Below, one piece after another: positions 49,849-59,426 of a stretch of 64,000 nucleotides of DNA. Position numbers and translations under genes: made by a program. The DNA lies in contig PBLO01000004.1 of the NCBI GenBank assembly GCA_002721785.1, positions 387,384-451,383 on the forward strand, read 5' to 3'. Every line of letters begins with the position of its first letter. Position 1 is the stretch's first letter. The notes beneath the pieces are model-generated. The model saw only the letters and a program-made list of their open reading frames with translations, searched no databases and had not been told where the DNA came from. This stretch comes from Halieaceae bacterium. GTDB lineage: Bacteria; Pseudomonadota; Gammaproteobacteria; Pseudomonadales; Halieaceae.

Positions 49849-49862
49849 AAGTGTGTACACTT
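49849..49862. promoter_or_regulatory. Candidate operator upstream of the P450/GntR operon
   Basis: AAGTGT-GT-ACACTT inverted repeat containing perfect GTGTACAC; about 75 bp before the first P450 ATG. Confidence 0.35.
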
Positions 49863-49937
49863 TGAGGTGGATTGCATACACTGATCCGTAGTGAGCCTGC
49901 GCGTCACGCGAGCACCACAATTCTCAGGGGGACCACC

Positions 49938-51140
49938 ATGGAAATTCACCGCGTTAGCCGCTACCACGAAGTAGAACACGCCCTGCGCATCAACGATTTG
50001 AAGCAGTCCCTCTATGACGAGGGCAAAATCCTGATGGATAAAGTGCTGGTAACACTCCACGGGGATGAACACCGGCAACGGCGCTCTATAGAGAGCCAAC
50101 TGTTCAGAAAGAATTTTTTTCGTGTCTATGAAAGTCAGGTGTTTCCGGAATTGCTCCAAGAAACGCTCGATCAGTTCCTGACCACCTCATCGCTCGATCT
50201 CAAGGAATTGGGCTACCGCATCATGGTGCACCTCTCGCTCTCCTTTGCCGGCATTGATCGTGTTGAGGGCACGGTAGAGGAAGCCGACGCACAACATCGC
50301 CTGCTCATTCAACTCGGACAAGCAGCCACTATTGGTCAATTCAAGGGGGATAGAGAACCCATCTTCCAAGAGATCCGAGAGGCGATAGACGAGTTTCGCG
50401 AACGCTTCTTTCTGCCCTCTCGCTCCCGCCGTCTCGGGCTGATTGAAGACTATCGAGCGGGCAATATCAGCGAGGAAGACCTCCCCCGCGACATCCTGAC
50501 CATTCTGCTCATGCACGACGAAGAGCTCGCCATGCCCGACGAACTGATGGTTAGGGAAGTTGCCTTTTTCTATCTCGCCGCCTCACACACCTCGGTACAT
50601 ACCTTGGTTCACGCGACTAACGAGCTACTGAAGTGGTGTGAAAAAACGGACCAAACGCCGGCCCAAGTCGTTGCCGACACTCACCAACTGCAGCGCTTTG
50701 TTCTGGAGAGCATGCGCTTACACCCCTCCAGCCCGGAGGCTTGGCGACGCGCTGAAGCTGAAATCACACTGGCGAACGGGCAGATCGTTCCCGAGGGCGA
50801 CAAGGTGGTCATCGATTTACAGACCGCCAATCGTGATACGACAGTCTTTGGCGAAGACGCGGCAGATTTCAATCCACTGCGCAGCGTCGTGGGCAGAGTC
50901 AGCCGGGCAGGCATGTCGTTTGGTGGCGGCATGCACGTCTGTCTGGGGATGAATCTGGTGGCGGGCACCATGCTCCGGGAGGGTGAAGCACCCAATCCAG
51001 ACAATCATCAGTTCGGCACGATTACGCTGATCATCAAAGAGCTGATCGAACGCGGCATGCGACCCAACCCGGATAATCCACCGACCAAAATCGAAGCTTC
51101 GGAACGCGACGTCTGGGCAACCTATCCGGTCCTGTTTTAG
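49938..51140 (+). CDS. Cytochrome P450 (paralogue 1)
   Basis: LESMRLHPSSPEAWRR (ExxR), FGGGMHVCLG heme-Cys loop; I-helix AASHTS. Start set at ATG 49938. Confidence 0.93.
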   Translation: MEIHRVSRYHEVEHALRINDLKQSLYDEGKILMDKVLVTLHGDEHRQRRSIESQLFRKNFFRVYESQVFPELLQETLDQFLTTSSLDLKELGYRIMVHLSLSFAGIDRVEGTVEEADAQHRLLIQLGQAATIGQFKGDREPIFQEIREAIDEFRERFFLPSRSRRLGLIEDYRAGNISEEDLPRDILTILLMHDEELAMPDELMVREVAFFYLAASHTSVHTLVHATNELLKWCEKTDQTPAQVVADTHQLQRFVLESMRLHPSSPEAWRRAEAEITLANGQIVPEGDKVVIDLQTANRDTTVFGEDAADFNPLRSVVGRVSRAGMSFGGGMHVCLGMNLVAGTMLREGEAPNPDNHQFGTITLIIKELIERGMRPNPDNPPTKIEASERDVWATYPVLF

Positions 51141-51144
51141 TCCG

Positions 51145-52368
51145 ATGACGCACACCGCTCGAGTCACTGGCTACCACAACGCGCACGCAGCGCTGTGTGA
51201 CAAACGTCTGGTGCAGTCAATGTACAGCGAGTGCAACGTGCTGATGGAGCGTGTGTTGCTCACACTCCATGGAGACGCTCACACCTGCCGCAGGGCGATC
51301 GAGTGGAAACTCTTCCGTCGGGACTTTGCACGCTTTTATGAGCGGGAGATCTATCCCAATACGCTCGCCCAAACCCTGGCCCCGTATCTCTCCAGTGGCC
51401 AAATGGATCTTCCCGAGTTCGGCTTTCGGGTAAACATCAATCTCAGCGCAGATATCGCCGGAATCGACCGACCAGAGGGGTCGGCGGCTGAGACTGACGC
51501 GCTGGTCGCCTACACGCGTAAATTCAGTGAAGGCGCCACCCTATTCCACTCGACACGCGACAAAGACACAGTGCGTAGGGAGGTCGGCGAAGCACTGGAA
51601 TCTTTCAAACACGCATTTTTTGTGCCCTCCCGGGATCGGCGCGAGCAGATGTTGCAGCGTGTGGGCAAGGGTGAACTCTCAGAGGACGAGCTACCGCGAG
51701 ACATTCTGACGGTGCTGCTCGCCAATCGACAGGAACAGAACCTGGACGACGACATGATCCTGCGAGAGGTCGCTTTCTTTATGCAGGCGGGCTCACACAG
51801 TTCGGCCAATGCGCTCACTCATACCTTCCACGAGCTACACCAATGGTGCTTGTCTCACCCGGAGGATCGCGAGCGACTTCAAAACGACGAGTTGTTCTTG
51901 CAACGCTGCGTGCATGAGAGTCTGAGATTGCATCCCGCCAGCCCCGTCGCATGGCGGACGGCAGGCGAGGCCTTCACACTCCCCGACGGTACAGATCTCG
52001 CAGAAGGCGAGAGCGTTGTCATTGACCTGATGTCCGCTAATCTCGAGGCGCCATTGTTCGGGGATGACGCCGCGATATTTAATCCGAAGCGAGAAGTCGC
52101 GCCGCGCATACCGCCCTTCGGCCTCACCTTCGGCATCGGCATTCACACCTGTTTCGGCCGTGACATCGCCGGAGGTTTGGGCACTGCCAGCGAATCGGGG
52201 CAGGCGCCGCATATCGGCACTTTGAGCAACCTGCTGAAAAGTCTGTTGGCCTGCAACGCTCGCCCCAACCCCGCCCTAGCCGCGCAACTCGATGACGGCA
52301 CTGAGCGACCCAACTGGGGGACTTACCCGCTGCTCATCGGCGCCACTGACGGCGGAGGTAAATCATGA
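51145..52368 (+). CDS. Cytochrome P450 (paralogue 2)
   Basis: HESLRLHPASPVAWRT (ExxR), FGIGIHTCFG heme-Cys loop; I-helix AGSHSS; clear sequence similarity to preceding P450. Confidence 0.93.
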   Translation: MTHTARVTGYHNAHAALCDKRLVQSMYSECNVLMERVLLTLHGDAHTCRRAIEWKLFRRDFARFYEREIYPNTLAQTLAPYLSSGQMDLPEFGFRVNINLSADIAGIDRPEGSAAETDALVAYTRKFSEGATLFHSTRDKDTVRREVGEALESFKHAFFVPSRDRREQMLQRVGKGELSEDELPRDILTVLLANRQEQNLDDDMILREVAFFMQAGSHSSANALTHTFHELHQWCLSHPEDRERLQNDELFLQRCVHESLRLHPASPVAWRTAGEAFTLPDGTDLAEGESVVIDLMSANLEAPLFGDDAAIFNPKREVAPRIPPFGLTFGIGIHTCFGRDIAGGLGTASESGQAPHIGTLSNLLKSLLACNARPNPALAAQLDDGTERPNWGTYPLLIGATDGGGKS

Positions 52369-53072
52369 CAGACAAAGATCCCACGACCGCCGGCACAGTC
52401 CGCCTCGCCATCGAGCGCGATATCTTTAACGGCGACCTCGCGCCCGGAGATGCCCTGGAAGAAACGCGACTGGCAGCGAGGTTCGGCGTGTCGCGTACGC
52501 CGGTGCGCGAGGCCATCACGCAGCTTGTGCAGGCTGGACTCGTCACTAAACGCGCACATAAACGCGCCGTCGTCTCTGAACTCGACCCCGGGACCCTGCT
52601 AGAACTGTTCGAAGCTCTCTCGGAGCTCGAGGGTGCTGCGGCATTTCTGAGCGCCAGCCGCATGACGCCGCAGGAAAAGAGCGAACTGTTGAGTATCCAC
52701 GCTGCTGCCGGAGAGAACTTACAGCAAGGCGGGGACCCAAACGCCTATGCAGACTTGGGTTTCGCATTTCATCAATTAATTGTGCGCGGATGTCACAACA
52801 GCGTGCTCATCGACACTACTGAATGGCTGGCACTGCGAGTGCTGCCCTACCGTCGCTTTCAAGTCGTTGCACCCGGGCGCCTGCAGCGTAACCAGGCTGA
52901 TCACGACGGCATCATTTCCGCTATCGTTGACGGAGACGCGGCGACTGCACGCGACCTGATCCAGCGCCATACGCTCGAACAAGGGGACGCCCTGATGCGC
53001 TTCATTGCGCTGAACAAAACCTCGCACGCGGACTTCCACTCGACCGCGAGCATCAAAGGAAATGTGTTATGA
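52365..53072 (+). CDS. GntR-family (FCD domain) transcriptional regulator
   Basis: LAPGDALEETRLAARFGVSRTPVREAITQLVQAGLV, FCD-type helical C-terminal domain; 4-bp overlaps both sides. Confidence 0.94.
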   Translation: MTDKDPTTAGTVRLAIERDIFNGDLAPGDALEETRLAARFGVSRTPVREAITQLVQAGLVTKRAHKRAVVSELDPGTLLELFEALSELEGAAAFLSASRMTPQEKSELLSIHAAAGENLQQGGDPNAYADLGFAFHQLIVRGCHNSVLIDTTEWLALRVLPYRRFQVVAPGRLQRNQADHDGIISAIVDGDAATARDLIQRHTLEQGDALMRFIALNKTSHADFHSTASIKGNVL

Positions 53073-54421
53073 GCCAATCATATACCTTGATTAAAAGCGG
53101 CCTCGTTATCGATGGGACCGGCGCTGAGCCGTTTCAAGCTGACGTTCTCGTTCAGGACAAGCAGATTGTCGCTGTGGGAACCGATGCTGCCAGTCACGCC
53201 TCGTCTGACGCCTCGATCACAGAGATAGACGCGTCGGGCTGCAGAGTGCTCCCGGGCATGATCGACAGCCACTGCCACATCAGTTTCGACCACCCCAATA
53301 GCAATGACGAGCTGTTCTTCCACAGACGTTATGGTTTGGCGGCGCTGGTCGCTGGCGTTAACGCCCAAAAAGTCCTGCGCGCAGGCTTTACCAGCTTCTT
53401 TGATGCGGATTGCGTTTTCGATGTCGGGGTTGACCTCCGCGATGCCATCGAGGGCGGCGTCATCGAAGGACCACGCATGACTACGGGCGGCAACGTACTG
53501 ATTAATTGTGTCGGCGGCACCGCCGCAAGGCTGCTTCCCGACGAAGGCACACGGGGTTACGCACGTATCGTTCATACCCCTGACGACATCGTCAAAGAAA
53601 TACATAAACAGATCAAAATGGGTGTCGACTGGATCAAGGTGCACGTCAGTGGCATGCCAATTCGCCCCACCAAGGACGGTGGTGAAATCTCTACGTGGAC
53701 CCTCGATGAGCTGAAACTCGTCTGCGACACGGCTCACCAGTTCGGCATCCCTGTGGTCGGGCATTGCCGGAATGCCTCCAGCACACGGGACGCGGCGCTC
53801 GCAGGCTTTGACATGATCTTGCACGCAACGTACATGGACGATGAAGCGCTGCAGGTTGTGATCGACCGTAAGGTGCCTCTGGTGCCCACTTTCACCTTTC
53901 AGGCCAATCTGGCTGACTTTGGTGCGGCAATTGGCTCTGACGCCAATCTGCGCGAGGTCTTCCGTGCCGAAATTACCGAGAGCGTCGGCACCCTGCGCGC
54001 CGCGCTTGACGCAGGCGTCCCCTTGCTTACGGGTAGTGAGAGTGGCTTCAGTCTGACGCCCTATGGGGACTGGCACTACCGTGAGCTACAGGTTTTCGTA
54101 GAAGATTTGGGCATGACACCCCTGCAAGCCATTAACAGCGCCACCGAGCAAGGGGCGCGAGCGCTAAAACTTGAAGGTGAACTGGGGTGCATTAAGCCCG
54201 GGTACCTTGCCGACATATTGATTTTTGACGGTGAGCCAGAATCTGTCATTACCCAACTGGGAGAGCAGCACCGCTTCAAAACGATTATGAAAGAAGGCCG
54301 GATCGTTGATACCAGCACGCCCCTGCCCCGCGATTGGCAACTACCCGGATGGCGCGTCAGTGAGTACTCGGAAAGAGTGTTGACGCGAGAACTGGTGGAA
54401 TCAATGGGACTCACACCCTAA
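53069..54421 (+). CDS. Amidohydrolase family protein (imidazolonepropionase/prolidase-like)
   Basis: KSGLVIDGTGAEPFQADVLVQDKQIVAVG, VLPGMIDSHCHISFDH, GVDWIKVHVSGM, PVVGHCRN, LLTGSESGFS. Confidence 0.91.
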   Translation: MSQSYTLIKSGLVIDGTGAEPFQADVLVQDKQIVAVGTDAASHASSDASITEIDASGCRVLPGMIDSHCHISFDHPNSNDELFFHRRYGLAALVAGVNAQKVLRAGFTSFFDADCVFDVGVDLRDAIEGGVIEGPRMTTGGNVLINCVGGTAARLLPDEGTRGYARIVHTPDDIVKEIHKQIKMGVDWIKVHVSGMPIRPTKDGGEISTWTLDELKLVCDTAHQFGIPVVGHCRNASSTRDAALAGFDMILHATYMDDEALQVVIDRKVPLVPTFTFQANLADFGAAIGSDANLREVFRAEITESVGTLRAALDAGVPLLTGSESGFSLTPYGDWHYRELQVFVEDLGMTPLQAINSATEQGARALKLEGELGCIKPGYLADILIFDGEPESVITQLGEQHRFKTIMKEGRIVDTSTPLPRDWQLPGWRVSEYSERVLTRELVESMGLTP

Positions 54422-54539
54422 AGCGGCTCCACACGCTGTTCCTTGCGACTCCGGCAACGGAGGCGCGGGAGCTAGGCCATAACCCATCAGGCGCCATGCA
54501 ACGCACAGCGCTTTGGATAAAAACAAGAAGGAAGGCAGA

Positions 54540-55280
54540 GTGAAAACAGCAGTCATAACCGGGGGCGCAGCAGGACTGGGCGCCGACGTTGCACGTCGGC
54601 TTAGCGAGGCAGGCTACCGCGTCGCGATCTTTGATCTGGGAGCAGAGCGCGTCGCCGACGCTGCCGCTGCCCTGCAGAATGCTGTGGGGATTGAGGCGGA
54701 TGTGACCCAGCCCGAACAGGTCGCGGCCGCGTTTGCCGCTTTAGGCGAGACACCCGATCTGCTGGTGAACAACGCCGGGATCGTTCGCTTTGGCCCCATA
54801 GAAGAACAATCCGTTCAGGATTATATCGATGTGGTGAACGTCAACCTGCTCGGCAGTTGCTTTTGTGCACGCGCAGTGGCCCCAGCAATGATTGAGCGGG
54901 GCTCCGGACACATCATCAACTTCACCTCCATCAACGGAATCCATCCCGCGCCGGGCGTCGGCATGTACGGTCCGACGAAAGCCGCGATGGCGAATATGAC
55001 TCAGGGCATGGCGATTGAATGGGGCCCTAAAGGCATCCGCGTTAATGCCATTGCACCGGGCATGATCGATGCCGGCATGTCTAAACCTATTTTCGAGAAC
55101 CCCAAAGTGCGCGCCGTGCGAGGCGGCGGCGTGCCGCTTCGCTGCCTTGGCGAGGCCTCGGATATTGCCGAGGCCGTGTTGTTCCTCGATTCGGACGGAG
55201 CAAAGTACATCTCCGGACACGAGCTGGTTGTTGACGGCGGTGTCTCTACAAGCGTGATGGCGCACCTCCCCCGCGAATGA
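54540..55280 (+). CDS. SDR-family oxidoreductase
   Basis: GTG start; AVITGGAAGLGADVARRLSEAGYRVAIFDL, LLVNNAGIVRFG, MYGPTKAAMANMTQGMAIEWG, ISGHELVVDGGVS. Confidence 0.92.
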   Translation: MKTAVITGGAAGLGADVARRLSEAGYRVAIFDLGAERVADAAAALQNAVGIEADVTQPEQVAAAFAALGETPDLLVNNAGIVRFGPIEEQSVQDYIDVVNVNLLGSCFCARAVAPAMIERGSGHIINFTSINGIHPAPGVGMYGPTKAAMANMTQGMAIEWGPKGIRVNAIAPGMIDAGMSKPIFENPKVRAVRGGGVPLRCLGEASDIAEAVLFLDSDGAKYISGHELVVDGGVSTSVMAHLPRE

Positions 55281-55972
55281 GCCGACGTAGCAATCTCATC
55301 CTCGTGGGAGGCATCTTCCATGACTTTCAAGCATCGGCCGAAGCATTGTCCGATGTACTGGCGCCCCTGGGAATCGAATCACGTATCGAGCCAGATCTGG
55401 ACGCGGGCTTAGCCAGCCTCGCAACACACCCCGTGGATCTGATTACAGTGAATGCGTTGCGCTGGGAAATGATCGGCGAAAAATACGACCCCTACCGCGA
55501 CAGCGAAGCGTACTCCCCTCCCGCTGCAACTCGCGCCGCCTTGGCGAACCATCTTGAAACGGGGGGCGCATTGCTAGGCCTTCATACGGCCAGTATCTGC
55601 TTCTCAGACTGGCCAGAGTGGGGCCAAATACTGGGCGGTCGCTGGGTTTGGGGCACAAGCTTTCATCCCCCACCCGAGAGAATCACTGTGACCCCGGCTG
55701 AGCGCGACGGCTCAGACGCACTCCCCGCTTTTGAGGTGCACGACGAGCTGTATACCGATTTGACACTGGAGCCCGAGGCCGAAGTACTGGCCTACGGCCG
55801 CAGTGAAGCCATGCCCAACCCCCAACCCGTTCTGTGGCGACACACGGTGCGCCGGGGCAGAGTGATCTATGACGCGCTGGGTCACGACAGTGCGTCTCTG
55901 CTGCATCCGCCCCACGCAAAATGGCTCACAGAGTCCGTAGCCTGGGCGCTGGAAGAGGAGTCTGTATTGTGA
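55277..55972 (+). CDS. ThuA-like domain protein
   Basis: LILVGGIFHDFQASAEALSDVLAPLGIE, ALLGLHTASICFSDWPEWGQILGGRWVWGTSFHPP, VHDELYTDL; 4-bp overlaps both sides. Confidence 0.83.
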   Translation: MSRRSNLILVGGIFHDFQASAEALSDVLAPLGIESRIEPDLDAGLASLATHPVDLITVNALRWEMIGEKYDPYRDSEAYSPPAATRAALANHLETGGALLGLHTASICFSDWPEWGQILGGRWVWGTSFHPPPERITVTPAERDGSDALPAFEVHDELYTDLTLEPEAEVLAYGRSEAMPNPQPVLWRHTVRRGRVIYDALGHDSASLLHPPHAKWLTESVAWALEEESVL

Positions 55973-56757
55973 AATCGCTCGAGGGCATGTCGATACTGAT
56001 CACAGGGGGTGGTTCAGGCATCGGGCTGGGCACGGCCCAATACTGCGTCAATCGCGGCGCCAAGGTCACGATCTGTGGACGCAGAGCTGACAAAATTGAG
56101 GCCGCGGCGGCGTCACTGGGCAGCCAGTGTCGCGGCGTCGCCGCCGACATCACCGTAGCCTGCGATCGCGAGAACTTACTGGCGGTCGCGCTGGAGCACG
56201 GAGGCCAGCTCGACGCCCTGGTGAATAACGCCGGCAACATGTATCGCGGCGCCATCACCGAATTAGACGAGCAAGAATTGCAGGATGTATTCCACACCAA
56301 TGTGATTGCAGCGATGATGCTGACCGGACTGTGCACGCCGCATCTCGCCGAGCGCGGGGGCGCGGTCGTCTTCGTGGGTTCTATTCACACCCGACGCGCC
56401 TTCCCTGGCGCATCGCCTTACGCTGCAACCAAGGCCGCTGTGCAGGGCCTGACTCGCGTGCTGGCGGCGGAGCTAGGCCAGCAGAAGATTCGCGTGAACT
56501 GCCTGCTCCCCGGTGCAGTCTTCACCGAAATCAATCAGCGTGCAGGTCTAATGGATGATGAAACCGCGTTGCAAAGACTACAGGGAATGTCAGACTTGCA
56601 CGCCTTGGGCCGCATTGGCACCACCGAAGAGATTGCCGAAGCCATGGCGTACTTGATGTGCGCCGAGTGGGTGACGGGCGCCATGATCGATATCGACGGC
56701 GGACTGGGTCTGGGCATCACGGCTGACCCTGCCATCACAAACAGAAAGGAGCAGTAA
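55969..56757 (+). CDS. SDR-family oxidoreductase
   Basis: GTG start in GTGA overlap; SILITGGGSGIGLGTAQYCVNRGAKVTICGRRADK, ALVNNAGNMYRG, YAATKAAVQGLTRVLAAELG. Confidence 0.92.
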   Translation: MKSLEGMSILITGGGSGIGLGTAQYCVNRGAKVTICGRRADKIEAAAASLGSQCRGVAADITVACDRENLLAVALEHGGQLDALVNNAGNMYRGAITELDEQELQDVFHTNVIAAMMLTGLCTPHLAERGGAVVFVGSIHTRRAFPGASPYAATKAAVQGLTRVLAAELGQQKIRVNCLLPGAVFTEINQRAGLMDDETALQRLQGMSDLHALGRIGTTEEIAEAMAYLMCAEWVTGAMIDIDGGLGLGITADPAITNRKEQ

Positions 56758-56759
56758 CC

Positions 56760-57089
56760 ATGAGCGAACCCATTAGTGTGAACGTGACGACTCGAGAGGG
56801 CGAACAGCGAACTGTCACACAGGGCGCGGGCCACCAGACATTAATGCAGGTGCTCTACGAGGAGGATATCGGTGTCGAAGCGATCTGCGGCGGCTGCACC
56901 TCCTGCGCCACCTGTCACGTGCTCATTGAGCCCGAGTGGATGAGCAAGCTGCCCGAACGAGATCAGGCTGAACTGATGTTGCTGCAATACGCAGAGCACT
57001 ACGATCCGGAGCGCTCGCGCCTGAGTTGCCAACTACAGCTGGGGCCAGAGCTTGAGGGTATGCCACTGACGATTGCCCCTGAAGAGTAG
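56760..57089 (+). CDS. 2Fe-2S ferredoxin, adrenodoxin/putidaredoxin-like
   Basis: AICGGCTSCATCHVLIEPEW (Cx5Cx2C), LSCQLQLGPELEGMPLTI. Confidence 0.92.
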   Translation: MSEPISVNVTTREGEQRTVTQGAGHQTLMQVLYEEDIGVEAICGGCTSCATCHVLIEPEWMSKLPERDQAELMLLQYAEHYDPERSRLSCQLQLGPELEGMPLTIAPEE

Positions 57090-57133
57090 GCATAGGTCGA
57101 ACGCCCTGCCCCCGAGACTGAGGTGATCACAAT

Positions 57134-58150
57134 ATGACGGATCGCATTGCACTCGCCCAAGCCCAATCCATCGACATCCACGCGCACGCCGTGCTCGCGG
57201 GATCGATGGGTATGGCGGGAGAGCACGGCCCCGAGATCGGCTACACCGACGAGGGCGCTCCGTGGTTTCGTGTGGGTGACTATCGGCTCGATGGTGTTCG
57301 GTACGAAGGCAGCCCCTTCATGGAAGCGGACATTCGCATCGCGAACATGGAGTCTGCCGGCATCGACTTTCAGGTCGTATCGCCCAACCCATTGACCTAC
57401 TTCCATCACATCGAACCCGAACATGCCGTGCGCTTTTGCCAGGAACACAATGACGCCCTGGCCGAGATGGTTGCACGCCACCCCGATCGCCTTGCCGGCT
57501 TTGCCGCGCTACCGATGCAAGACATCGACGCGGCGTGCAAAGAGCTTGATCGCGCGCTCACGGATCTCGATTTGCTCGGCGGCTACATCGGCACCGATAT
57601 TGGCAGACCACTGAACGATCCCGCCCTGGATACCTTCTACGCCCACGTAGTGAAACGTGATGTGCCACTTATGATGCACCCCGCTCCGGCAGGCATCGAT
57701 GGCCCGGCGGGCGACCCAAACTTGAAACAGTTTGATCTGGATCTGCTGACAGGATTCGCGGCTCAAGAATCGATCGCTGTCGCCACGCTCATATTCGGTG
57801 GCGTCCTGCACCGACATCCTGATATCGATATCTGTCTGAGTCACGCAGGCGGGACTATGACATCGTTAATCGGCCGATTTAACCGCGCCTGCACCAAACG
57901 GCCCTGGGTACCGGAACACCTTCAATACGAGGGTGCTTTTGAGGAATCGCTGAAGCAGCTTTGGTTCGATACCCATGTGCACGACCCACGCGTGCTGCAG
58001 TGGGTCATCAAGATTATGGGTACCGAGAAGCTTTTGCTCGGAACCAATTTCTCGGGTTGGGACCAACATGCGATGACCCACGATATCGACCCCAAGCTGG
58101 CGGACCAGATGGCCGCCAACGCCAAGCGATTACTGAGGGTGCCGAGCTGA
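57134..58150 (+). CDS. Amidohydrolase family protein (ACMSD-like decarboxylase/hydrolase)
   Basis: SIDIHAHAVLA, FQVVSPNPLTYFHHIEPEHAVRFCQEHNDALAEMVARHPDRLAGFAALPMQD, LSHAGGTMTSLIGRFNRA, LLLGTNFSGWD. Confidence 0.9.
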   Translation: MTDRIALAQAQSIDIHAHAVLAGSMGMAGEHGPEIGYTDEGAPWFRVGDYRLDGVRYEGSPFMEADIRIANMESAGIDFQVVSPNPLTYFHHIEPEHAVRFCQEHNDALAEMVARHPDRLAGFAALPMQDIDAACKELDRALTDLDLLGGYIGTDIGRPLNDPALDTFYAHVVKRDVPLMMHPAPAGIDGPAGDPNLKQFDLDLLTGFAAQESIAVATLIFGGVLHRHPDIDICLSHAGGTMTSLIGRFNRACTKRPWVPEHLQYEGAFEESLKQLWFDTHVHDPRVLQWVIKIMGTEKLLLGTNFSGWDQHAMTHDIDPKLADQMAANAKRLLRVPS

Positions 58151-58151
58151 G

Positions 58152-59390
58152 ATGATGCGCCAAACGGAACGAGAACTGGCGCAACGTTGGCCGCTGATTA
58201 TGGCCACCTGCATGGGCATTATCAGCAGCTCATTCGTTTTACCGTATTACTCTATCGGCGCGCTGGTCGCACCCGTGACCGAGGAATTCGGCTGGAGTCG
58301 CGCACAGTTTCAGGCGGCAATCCTTTTCAGCTCGGGCCTAGGGGCGCTGACCTCCCCCATCATAGGCTGGCTGAATGACAAATATGGTCCGCGTCGAGTT
58401 GCTCTGCCCTCCATTATTGGGCTGTCACTGGGTCTATTAACCGCTTCGCAGATTCAGGGCGATCTGTGGATGCTGTTCCTGGCCTACGGCATGATGGCGT
58501 TACTGGGTGCGGGCACTATTCCCGTCACCTGGACGCGGGCGATCGCAACCAGCTTTTTCAAAAGGCGCGGACTTGCCCTGGGCTTAGCCCTTACAGGCAC
58601 CGGCATCTGCGCTTCAGTGGCGCCCCACTACACCGTCTGGCTCACAGATCAATACGGCTGGCGGGGAGCCTACATCGGCCTGGCATTGATACCCATGCTG
58701 ATTGCATGGCCAACGCTCTACTTCCTCTTCAAACCGCTCGATACCCACGCGAATACTGCGGCCGCTGAGCCCGAAACCTCGGCAGCCCTAGCGAGCGGCT
58801 TGACCTTGGGTGAAGCAGTGCGCGGCTATCGCTTTTGGGTGCTGCTGCTCTCTATCCTGTTTGCCTACCAGGGCTTTTCAGGCATTGGCCCCAACCTGCT
58901 GCCCTCCCTCACTGACGACGGCTTTACTCGTGAGCAAGCCGCATCCGTCCAAAGCGTATTCGGCATGTCGATCATCGTCGGTCGCGTCGTGGTGGGCTAT
59001 CTCGTAGATCGGCTTTGGGCACCCGGCGTGGCAGCCTTTTGTCTTGCGATACCCGCCGCGGGCGCGGCTATGCTCCATGGTGAGCAAACCTTTGCAGCAG
59101 CAGCGCTGGCTGCCTTTTTGATCGGTTTCGCTGCAGGTGCCGAACTTGATTTGATGGCCTTCCTTGCAGCGCGTTACTTCGGTTTAGCGCACTACGCCAA
59201 GATCTACTCGATTCTTTATGCGACTCTCGCGGTGTGCTCAGGCACAGCACCCATGGTCTTCGCTTCGGTCTATGACGCAACGGGCAGCTATGATCTGGGG
59301 TACTCCATCGCCAGCGGCTTGTTCTTGGTTTCGGTGGTATTGATTCTGCTGTTGGGGCGCTATCCAAAAGAATATGAGGGCGGGCACTGA
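58152..59390 (+). CDS. MFS transporter (monocarboxylate/oxalate-formate antiporter-like)
   Basis: 12-TM-like hydrophobic pattern; GWLNDKYGPRRVALPSI loop motif, GWRGAYIGLALIPM. Confidence 0.9.
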   Translation: MMRQTERELAQRWPLIMATCMGIISSSFVLPYYSIGALVAPVTEEFGWSRAQFQAAILFSSGLGALTSPIIGWLNDKYGPRRVALPSIIGLSLGLLTASQIQGDLWMLFLAYGMMALLGAGTIPVTWTRAIATSFFKRRGLALGLALTGTGICASVAPHYTVWLTDQYGWRGAYIGLALIPMLIAWPTLYFLFKPLDTHANTAAAEPETSAALASGLTLGEAVRGYRFWVLLLSILFAYQGFSGIGPNLLPSLTDDGFTREQAASVQSVFGMSIIVGRVVVGYLVDRLWAPGVAAFCLAIPAAGAAMLHGEQTFAAAALAAFLIGFAAGAELDLMAFLAARYFGLAHYAKIYSILYATLAVCSGTAPMVFASVYDATGSYDLGYSIASGLFLVSVVLILLLGRYPKEYEGGH

Positions 59391-59426
59391 GGCACCTCCC
59401 CCGATCGATACTTCAGGAGCCAAACT

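Noticed and set aside
53078-54076. 332-aa minus-strand ORF
   Set aside because: Exactly antisense to a clear amidohydrolase; no recognisable motif; long antisense ORFs are expected in high-GC codon-biased genes.
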